Positions 1 through 4,041 of a stretch of DNA of 5,763 nt are shown piece after piece. This DNA is from Fidelibacterota bacterium (GTDB lineage Bacteria; Fidelibacterota; UBA2242), in NCBI GenBank assembly GCA_016936335.1, contig JAFGXZ010000181.1, forward strand, positions 1 through 5,763. Reading direction: 5' to 3'. Every line of letters starts with the position of its first letter. The first letter of the stretch is position 1. The position numbers were made by a program, and so were the translations under genes. The notes under the pieces are model-generated. The model was not told the DNA's origin. It made no database searches and saw only the letters and a list, made by a program, of their open reading frames with translations.

Positions 1-318
1 CAGGATTTCCCACATCCGTTTCTGTACGGAAAGCGGCCGGTAACCGTCATAGACTTTCAGGCGGAATCCCTGCTGCTTTAGATCGGCCTGGACGTTTTTC
101 AGGGCTTTGGCGGGGTCTTTTGCGAGGAAGCAGCGGGCGCTGGGATAGAGGACTTCGCCGACAAAGTTATTTTCAGTCGCATAGCGGATGTCAAGGACAA
201 TATCGGGAATGACTTTATTCAGCTCGATCAGATTGTGGGGTGATTTCGGCTGGCAACTAAGGATGAACAGAAGGAGGAGAAGAATACCTCTCTGAATAAA
301 GTAGTTATGGCGTTTCAT
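1..318 (-). CDS. D-alanyl-D-alanine dipeptidase, VanX/DdpX family (M15D), lipoprotein, partial
   Basis: Reading the minus strand from ATG at 318-316 gives 106 codons open to the window edge, so the C-terminal part is missing. Residues 1-22 form a lipoprotein signal: MKRHNYFIQR, a leucine-rich core, then ILSC with the lipid-modified Cys at 22. The mature part has the M15D pattern: DIRYAT (43-48), NNFVGE (50-55), a Cys-Phe-Leu segment (63-65) and the DGYRP block (91-95). The Arg of that block (R94) corresponds to VanX Arg71, which stabilises the transition state. The zinc ligands (SxHxxGxAxD and a later EWWH-like motif) should lie beyond position 1 and cannot be checked. The family cleaves D-Ala-D-Ala and related dipeptides; a lipid anchor places this one in the cell envelope. 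AGGA at 330-327 lies 8 nt before the start. It is divergent from the peptide transporter at 921. The family call is strong; activity is unproven. Confidence 0.88.
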   Translation of the reverse strand, partial: MKRHNYFIQRGILLLLLFILSCQPKSPHNLIELNKVIPDIVLDIRYATENNFVGEVLYPSARCFLAKDPAKALKNVQADLKQQGFRLKVYDGYRPLSVQKRMWEIL

Positions 319-370
319 AAATATTGTCCTGTTGTTTTTTCTGTTACGTAATTTACAAAAAAGAAGTTTG

Positions 371-394
371 GTTCAAAGTTCGAAGTTCAAAGTC
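371..394. repeat. Short tandem heptamer repeat, GTTCRAA x3
   Basis: Three adjacent 7-base units read GTTCAAA (371-377), GTTCGAA (378-384) and GTTCAAA (385-391), followed by a partial GTC. The middle unit differs by one base. The array lies about 50 nt upstream of the minus-strand dipeptidase. On that strand it reads TTTGAAC/TTCGAAC, so a -35-like TTGAAC occurs in it, but I see no properly spaced -10 to match. Confidence 0.7.
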
Positions 395-455
395 TTACCT
401 ATGTCTTGACCACACAGCCCCTGTTTCACTGCTCCAATATCAATACTAATCTCTC

Positions 456-503
456 CAGATCGCCACATTCTCCCGAGTTTTCGGGATCTCTCGCGATGAC
501 GAC
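456..503 (+). repeat. Palindromic intergenic repeat, copy 1
   Basis: The copy begins CAGATCGCCAC and ends TCTCTCGCGATGACGAC. Those ends resemble the reverse complement of a widespread bacterial intergenic repeat with termini near GTCATTGCGAGG and GTGGCAATCTC. The centre is a hairpin, TCCCGA (471-476), GTTT, TCGGGA (481-486). It shares its first 11 and last 17 bases exactly with copy 3 (571-609) and pairs as an inverted repeat with copy 2. The strand given is an arbitrary orientation label. Confidence 0.7.
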
Positions 504-510
504 TTTATCT

Positions 511-547
511 GTCATTACGATCCCGAGTATTCGGGAGAAGTAATCTG
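511..547 (-). repeat. Palindromic intergenic repeat, copy 2 (inverted relative to copy 1)
   Basis: It runs from GTCATTACGA to AAGTAATCTG, with an inner palindrome TCCCGA (521-526), GTAT, TCGGGA (531-536) that differs by one base from that of copy 1. Only 7 nt separate it from copy 1, so 456-547 could fold into one long imperfect hairpin, with each arm also able to form its own small hairpin. It is shorter than copy 1, having lost a few bases next to each end. Confidence 0.65.
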
Positions 548-570
548 TCTAGACCAACGAACTTGCCTGA

Positions 571-609
571 CAGATCGCCACGTTTGCTGTGCTCTCTCGC
601 GATGACGAC
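571..609 (+). repeat. Palindromic intergenic repeat, copy 3
   Basis: It has the same orientation and termini as copy 1: CAGATCGCCAC (571-581) and a 17-base identical end (593-609). The TCCCGA palindrome in the middle is replaced by an unrelated 11-base segment (582-592). Conserved ends around a variable centre are the usual pattern of small non-autonomous palindromic elements. Confidence 0.68.
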
Positions 610-642
610 CCGGGGTATACAATTCGCTGTCGATGGCCATTC

Positions 643-682
643 TGTCTTTGCGAGGACGGCTCCTGGCGGTCGTGGCAATCTC
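643..682 (-). repeat. Palindromic intergenic repeat, copy 4
   Basis: It reads TGTCTTTGCGAGGACGG, then CTCCTGGCGGTCG, then TGGCAATCTC. This is the copy closest to the common form (GTCATTGCGAGG ... GTGGCAATCTC). It is inverted relative to copy 3 and separated from it by 33 nt, so copies 3 and 4 repeat the head-to-head arrangement of copies 1 and 2. Confidence 0.68.
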
Positions 683-824
683 TCAAAACAAGAATGCTTC
701 TCTTGTAACTTACCTTCATTATAAAGTTTAAAATGCTGGCTTTATTAATGATCGCCGCGCTCATTATATTTATTCGTCATGATGCCGAAGGGTGAGTGCT
801 CTCAAACCGACAGTTTAGTATTAG

Positions 825-852
825 ACGATTTACGAATTACGATTCACGAATA
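825..852. repeat. Short tandem heptamer repeat, ACGAWTN x4
   Basis: Four adjacent 7-base units read ACGATTT, ACGAATT, ACGATTC and ACGAATA. ACGA is invariant, the fifth base alternates T/A, T is fixed at the sixth and the last base varies. The array ends about 55 nt before the ribosome binding site of the transporter gene. It shares unit length, but not sequence, with the array at 371-394. Confidence 0.65.
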
Positions 853-920
853 AACCATTTGGATTTTAGCGGGAAAATCTTATTTTTCCTTCCGTTGCTA
901 ATACAAAAAGGATTATACAA

Positions 921-2591
921 ATGAGTGAACAGAAAAAAGGGGTGTTCCGGTCATTTCCCGCCACTTACTGGCTGGCCGTAACAATGGAATTTTTTGAACG
1001 GGGCTCCTATTACGGTATGATGAGCATCCTGTCGATTTATATGACGGAGAAGCTCGGTTTTGCCAAGGAAAGTGTTGGCCTGATCAAGGGAACGATTCAG
1101 CCGATTTTATATTTTCTGCCAATCATTTCCGGTGCCCTGGCGGACCGGTTTGGGTATCGCCGGGCGCTGACCGTGGCCTTTACGCTGCTGGGCATCGGGT
1201 ATTTTATTACCAGCCAGATGACCAGTTATGCCGCGGTATTCCTGGCGCTCTGCATCATGGCGCTGGGTGCGGGAACTTTCAAGCCGATTATTTCCGGGAC
1301 CATTGCCCGTGTGACGGATAAATCCAATTCCACGTTGGGATTCGGGATATTTTACTGGAGCATTAACCTGGGGGCGTTCCTCTTTCCCATGTTCCTGGTG
1401 CCTTTCCTGAAATCCGCCGATCCCAGCTGGCGCTGGGTGATTATTGCTTCAGCAATCGGAACCGGCATTATGCTGATCCCGACGCTGTTTCTTTATAAAG
1501 AACCGCCGATGCACATCAAGAAAAAAGAAGATCAGACGGATGTGCTGCAGACGATTGCCAATGCGTTCGAGATCATTTACAGCCCGCTGGTATTGTTGTT
1601 CATGAAAGCCCAGGCTGCGCTTCAAAAAGCCCGGCTGGTTTACGGGATTACGGCGGCTGTGACGCTGCTGGCGATTTATCTGTTTTTCGCGAAGGGTTCT
1701 TTCTTTCTGCTTTATATCACGCTGCTGGTGATTAGTTGTTTTTTTATTATGAACGTCAAGGCCCGCTGTGGTCTATTCAAAGCCTGCAGCACGACCCGGG
1801 CTGCAATCATGTTGTTGTTGGTAGGAGGGCTGATTCTCTGGCTGTTACCGGGATTGACGCTCTTTTCCCGGATCGTCACATCGGTGATTTTTCTGACAGT
1901 TTTTTCCCTGTTCAAGATTGATGCCATTGAACCGGCGAAGTTCGTCGATTATTTTAAATTTTTGCTGCTGGTGTGTATCTATTCCGGTTTCTGGGTGCTG
2001 TATTTCCAAATGTTCGATTCGGTGCTCTGGTACGTCAATGATTATGTGGATGCGAGCAGCCTGGACGGTGCCGTGAACCGGTTTCTGGGATTCCTGGGAA
2101 TCGGTTATGAGTGGCACTTCGATGTTGAGCATGTGACGGTCATAAATGCACTGACTATTATCATCCTGCAGATATTCATTTCCATGATTGTCAAAAACAC
2201 CAAGGCGTTGCCCACGATGATGGTTGCCATCGGCCTGGGCACCCTTGGCATGGCGATTCTGGCCATCAATACCAGCATCTGGGTATTTATGATAGGCATC
2301 GTGATTTTCTCCATCGGTGAAATGACGGCGCATCCGAAATTCATCAGTTATATCGGACAGACCGCTCCGAAGGAACGACTGGCGACCTTTATGGGATATA
2401 TCTTTCTCTATGGCGTGATAGGCTCTTCGGTCGGCGCTATCGTTGGCGCCAAGCTCTATGTCCATTTTGTTGATAATTTGCATCAGCCGCGGATACTCTG
2501 GCTGATCTTTTCCATGATTGGTGTTTGTACAATTGTGGGATTGTATTTGTATAATAAATTCCTGACGCCGAAAGAGTCGGAAAAGGAATAG
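921..2591 (+). CDS. POT/PTR family proton-coupled di/tripeptide symporter
   Basis: This 556-residue major facilitator protein imports small peptides across the inner membrane with protons. POT signatures are present: ExxER on TM1 (E23, E26, R27) followed by YYG; the MFS loop motif GALADRFGYRR (71-81); K121 in GTFKP, equivalent to the proton-coupling TM4 Lys; the PTR2 block FYWSINLG (144-151); and the TM10 Glu E467 in GEMTAHP. Hydrophobicity suggests six helices to about residue 192, a 200-340 insert with four hydrophobic segments (about 238-256, 259-277, 292-310, 314-332), then six more. Most bacterial POTs have two helices in that insert. TM7 reads FWVLYFQMFD (357-366), so the usual TM7 Glu before the Gln is Phe. 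AAGGA at 908-912 lies 8 nt before the ATG. The next gene follows after 13 nt. Substrate range cannot be read from the sequence. Confidence 0.9.
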   Translation: MSEQKKGVFRSFPATYWLAVTMEFFERGSYYGMMSILSIYMTEKLGFAKESVGLIKGTIQPILYFLPIISGALADRFGYRRALTVAFTLLGIGYFITSQMTSYAAVFLALCIMALGAGTFKPIISGTIARVTDKSNSTLGFGIFYWSINLGAFLFPMFLVPFLKSADPSWRWVIIASAIGTGIMLIPTLFLYKEPPMHIKKKEDQTDVLQTIANAFEIIYSPLVLLFMKAQAALQKARLVYGITAAVTLLAIYLFFAKGSFFLLYITLLVISCFFIMNVKARCGLFKACSTTRAAIMLLLVGGLILWLLPGLTLFSRIVTSVIFLTVFSLFKIDAIEPAKFVDYFKFLLLVCIYSGFWVLYFQMFDSVLWYVNDYVDASSLDGAVNRFLGFLGIGYEWHFDVEHVTVINALTIIILQIFISMIVKNTKALPTMMVAIGLGTLGMAILAINTSIWVFMIGIVIFSIGEMTAHPKFISYIGQTAPKERLATFMGYIFLYGVIGSSVGAIVGAKLYVHFVDNLHQPRILWLIFSMIGVCTIVGLYLYNKFLTPKESEKE

Positions 2592-2604
2592 GATAAGTCT
2601 GTTT

Positions 2605-3135
2605 ATGACTGTTACAAACCGGGTCCTGAAAAAAATTCTGCGCGATTGCCGCCGGGCCGGCGAAAGCCAGTCTGTATCCGGCAAGGCCGACACCATCCTC
2701 TTTGCATTTCCCTTTCAGGAACAGCACCAGAATATTGCCTACCGGGTGTTTGCGCCCATTCTGAAGGCCGGGGAGGTGAAAACCTGTTGCCTGATTGCGG
2801 AAGCAAACCGCGGGCTCCTGGAGGATATCAGCACATCGCAGATCATTGGCCTGGCGGTTCCGGAAGATTTGCAGAAACAGCCTCTGTTAAGTGACTCGGT
2901 CAATCAGCAGTTGCGCCAGTACAGGGTCGCCGTGGCACTGGACCTGAATGCCGAGTTTCATCCCTATACTGCCGCGGCAGTTCTGAAGAGCCGGGCTCCC
3001 CGAAGGATCGGTTTTCTGGCGGAGTGCTCGGATCATTTTTTCAATATTCAGATATCAAAAAAAGCGGCAGATCCGATCGAATCGTCTTATCGGTATATGG
3101 TTGGTTTAATCCGGGATTCCGGATTATTAGGATAG
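2605..3135 (+). CDS. Single-domain protein resembling the N-terminal half of GT9 (heptosyltransferase-like) proteins
   Basis: The product is 176 residues with no signal peptide or membrane helix. An alternating strand-helix pattern starts at TILFAFPF (30-37). A second block, RVAVALDLNAEF (107-118), TAAAVLKSRAPRRIGF (122-137) and FFNIQI (145-150), resembles the 'D-x-x-IDLx...SxAxxRIGF' region of the N-terminal Rossmann-like domain of GT9 glycosyltransferases and of related uncharacterised proteins (DUF6913-like). Full GT9 enzymes are about 340 residues and bind the sugar nucleotide with the C-terminal domain. That domain is absent, and no continuation is found in other frames before the next gene, so glycosyl transfer is doubtful. 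The ATG has an AGGA (2590-2593) overlapping the transporter stop, 11 nt upstream, which suggests co-transcription and perhaps translational coupling. A terminator follows the stop. The family call is tentative. Confidence 0.8.
   Translation: MTVTNRVLKKILRDCRRAGESQSVSGKADTILFAFPFQEQHQNIAYRVFAPILKAGEVKTCCLIAEANRGLLEDISTSQIIGLAVPEDLQKQPLLSDSVNQQLRQYRVAVALDLNAEFHPYTAAAVLKSRAPRRIGFLAECSDHFFNIQISKKAADPIESSYRYMVGLIRDSGLLG
3107..3126 (+). other. Perfect 8-bp hairpin at the end of the GT9-like gene
   Basis: TAATCCGG (3107-3114), loop GATT, CCGGATTA (3119-3126). It lies within the last codons of the GT9-like gene and is followed by TTAGG, not a T-run, so on its own it is not a typical intrinsic terminator. 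Its arms share the TAATCC/GGATTA core with the terminator hairpin 20 nt downstream, so alternative pairings are possible. It may protect the 3' end of the message. Confidence 0.5.
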
Positions 3136-3146
3136 ACATGGAATTT

Positions 3147-3170
3147 GATAATCCGGCGGGGATTATTTTT
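3147..3170 (+). terminator. Intrinsic terminator after the transporter/GT9-like unit
   Basis: A 7-bp stem ATAATCC (3148-3154) with GGATTAT (3160-3166), loop GGCGG, plus a G-T pair at the base, runs directly into a T-stretch ending at 3170. It sits 11 nt after the GT9-like stop codon and just before the promoter of the next gene. The stem is AT-rich at its base, so strength may be modest. Confidence 0.6.
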
Positions 3171-3183
3171 GCTAAAATTTTTC

Positions 3184-3212
3184 TTGACGCTTGCACTCTG
3201 TCGCTTTATATT
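3184..3212 (+). promoter_or_regulatory. Sigma70-type promoter for the zinc-ribbon/DUF3467 unit
   Basis: TTGACG (3184-3189) and TATATT (3207-3212) are each one base from consensus and separated by exactly 17 nt. An AT-rich stretch (3162-3183) sits where an UP element would be. Transcription would start near 3219, leaving a short leader of about 20 nt with AGGAG (3230-3234) 5 nt before the ATG at 3240. This is the clearest promoter in the window. Confidence 0.72.
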
Positions 3213-3239
3213 TACCGCCGCTAATTAACAGGAGTCCCA

Positions 3240-3653
3240 ATGGAAGATTTAGCATGTCCCGAGTGTGGTGTTCCTCTGAGTGAGGCCGATCTGCGGGAAG
3301 CCCTAGTCTGCAAAAATTGCAAGACCAAACTGCGTGATCCCAAGTACATCGATTTCCTTGAACTACTGGTCTATAATGAAGTGGTCGATGATATCGATTT
3401 TTTTGATATGAGTCTCTACGGCGATGAAATTCTCAAGGATGAACGCGAAGATTATGACGAGCCCGACATCGATCCCTCCAAATTCGAAAAACGGAAAGAG
3501 GTTTGGGATGAGTTTGAAGATGATATCGAGCTTAAGGAAGGCCTTCAGGATGACGGCGACATAGAGGATGAAGCCTGGAATATCTTCGATGATGAAGCCC
3601 TGGAAGAGGATGAGTTGGACGATGATCTGGATATCGATTCAGACGACTATTAA
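3240..3653 (+). CDS. Small zinc-ribbon protein with highly acidic C-terminal tail
   Basis: The product is 137 residues. The N-terminus carries two CxxC knuckles, CPEC (6-9) and CKNC (24-27), 14 residues apart, as expected for a zinc ribbon. Basic residues follow (K28-R32) and then a predicted helix (36-50, DFLELLVYNEVVDD). From about residue 46 on the chain is dominated by Asp and Glu: 26 of the last 47 residues are acidic and one is basic. Aromatic residues are scattered among the acids (W89, F92, W113, F116, Y137). There is no signal peptide or membrane segment, so it is cytoplasmic. I do not recognise a named family. Such tails can bind basic proteins or mimic nucleic acid, but nothing here proves that. 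It has its own promoter and Shine-Dalgarno, and the DUF3467 gene follows after 44 nt, probably in the same transcript. Confidence 0.88.
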   Translation: MEDLACPECGVPLSEADLREALVCKNCKTKLRDPKYIDFLELLVYNEVVDDIDFFDMSLYGDEILKDEREDYDEPDIDPSKFEKRKEVWDEFEDDIELKEGLQDDGDIEDEAWNIFDDEALEEDELDDDLDIDSDDY

Positions 3654-3661
3654 TTGTTAAA

Positions 3662-3677
3662 TGCGACAGATGTCGCA
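3662..3677. promoter_or_regulatory. Perfect 7-bp dyad in the zinc-ribbon/DUF3467 intergenic gap
   Basis: TGCGACA (3662-3668), a 2-nt centre GA, TGTCGCA (3671-3677). The symmetry is exact and lies 20 nt before the DUF3467 start, just upstream of its Shine-Dalgarno. A 2-nt loop is too tight for the full RNA stem, so a protein-binding site on DNA is at least as likely as an RNA hairpin. A's, not T's, follow, so it is not a plus-strand terminator. Confidence 0.45.
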
Positions 3678-3686
3678 CAAAAAAGC

Positions 3687-3692
3687 AGGTGA
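3687..3692 (+). promoter_or_regulatory. Ribosome binding site deciding the DUF3467 start
   Basis: AGGTGA lies 5 nt before ATG 3698. An in-frame GTG at 3689 would place the start inside this Shine-Dalgarno, with only a weak site before it, so ATG 3698 is preferred. Confidence 0.65.
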
Positions 3693-3697
3693 CATTT

Positions 3698-4018
3698 ATG
3701 GATTCCCAAAAACCGGTCAACCAGCTGAAAATTGAACTACCGGAAAACAAAGCCGAAGGCAATTACAGTAATTTTACGGTAATTTCACATTCCGGCGCTG
3801 AGTTTGTTATTGATTTTGCCCGGATTATGCCCGGTGCTCCGAAGGCTGTGGTGCAAAGCCGGATCATTATGACTCCGATCCATGCCAAGACACTTCTATA
3901 TACCTTGCAGGATAATATTAAGAAATTTGAAGATAAATTCGGTGAAATAAAGTTACCGGATGCCGGTTCGGAACCACTGTTCGGTTTTCAGCCGCCCAAG
4001 AGTCATTTACCAAACTGA
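3698..4018 (+). CDS. DUF3467 family protein
   Basis: With the ATG at 3698 the product is 106 residues; a GTG three codons earlier gives 109 but overlaps the ribosome binding site. The sequence matches the DUF3467 pattern throughout: IELPENKAEGNYSNF (12-26), SGAEFVIDFARIMPGAP (32-48), VVQSRIIMTPIHAKTLL (51-67) and LQDNIKKFEDKFGEI (70-84), followed by a short Pro/Gly-rich end. No signal peptide or membrane segment is present. Proteins of this family are small, cytoplasmic and of unknown function, and the length here is typical. It follows the zinc-ribbon gene by 44 nt and probably shares its promoter at 3184. Its stop is only 11 nt from the stop of the convergent S9-family gene. Confidence 0.9.
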   Translation: MDSQKPVNQLKIELPENKAEGNYSNFTVISHSGAEFVIDFARIMPGAPKAVVQSRIIMTPIHAKTLLYTLQDNIKKFEDKFGEIKLPDAGSEPLFGFQPPKSHLPN

Positions 4019-4025
4019 GGTTTTA

Positions 4026-4041
4026 CGGTTTATAAAAACCG
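4026..4041. terminator. Weak hairpin at the convergent gene ends
   Basis: CGGTTT (4026-4031), loop ATAA, AAACCG (4036-4041). It spans the stop codon of the minus-strand gene and lies 7 nt past the DUF3467 stop. A TTTT precedes it on the plus strand, which becomes AAAA after it on the minus strand, so no proper T-run follows in either direction. It may act as a weak shared terminator. Confidence 0.25.

Larger units (their letters stand above)
319..920. other. Gene-free, repeat-rich intergenic island
   Basis: About 600 bases separate the divergent dipeptidase and transporter genes. I find no convincing protein or RNA gene here. Contents in order: the dipeptidase ribosome binding site; a three-unit heptamer array (371-394); four copies of a palindromic repeat (456-682); a short inverted repeat ACAAGA/TCTTGT (688-706); an AT-rich stretch with a 20-codon hydrophobic reading frame lacking a Shine-Dalgarno; a four-unit heptamer array (825-852); and a weak GGAAAA/TTTTCC hairpin (872-889) before the transporter. 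Promoters for both flanking genes must lie here, but none is close enough to consensus to mark. Confidence 0.75.

Noticed and set aside
456..547. CRISPR-like or attC-like array
   Set aside because: Copies alternate in orientation, differ in centre and length, and spacers are irregular; no cas or integrase gene is in view.
549..764. 71-codon minus-strand frame across repeat copies 3 and 4
   Set aside because: Most of the translation comes from the repeat sequences (RDCHDRQEPSS is a translation of the palindromic element); no ribosome site or family resemblance.
859..886. Possible promoter TTGGAT / TATTTT before the transporter
   Set aside because: Only three and four of six bases match consensus and the region is AT-rich, so such matches are expected by chance.
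1845..2696. 283-codon open frame on the minus strand, antisense to the transporter
   Set aside because: It lies opposite a gene with clear POT motifs, its translation is rich in Gln, His, Arg and Asn with no recognisable domain, and it spans the transporter/GT9-like junction. It is a shadow frame.
3024..3224. 66-codon plus-strand frame that could have been a frameshifted C-terminus of the GT9-like protein
   Set aside because: Its first part is only an out-of-frame reading of the GT9-like gene, and its last part translates the terminator and promoter region; nothing in it resembles a GT9 C-terminal domain.
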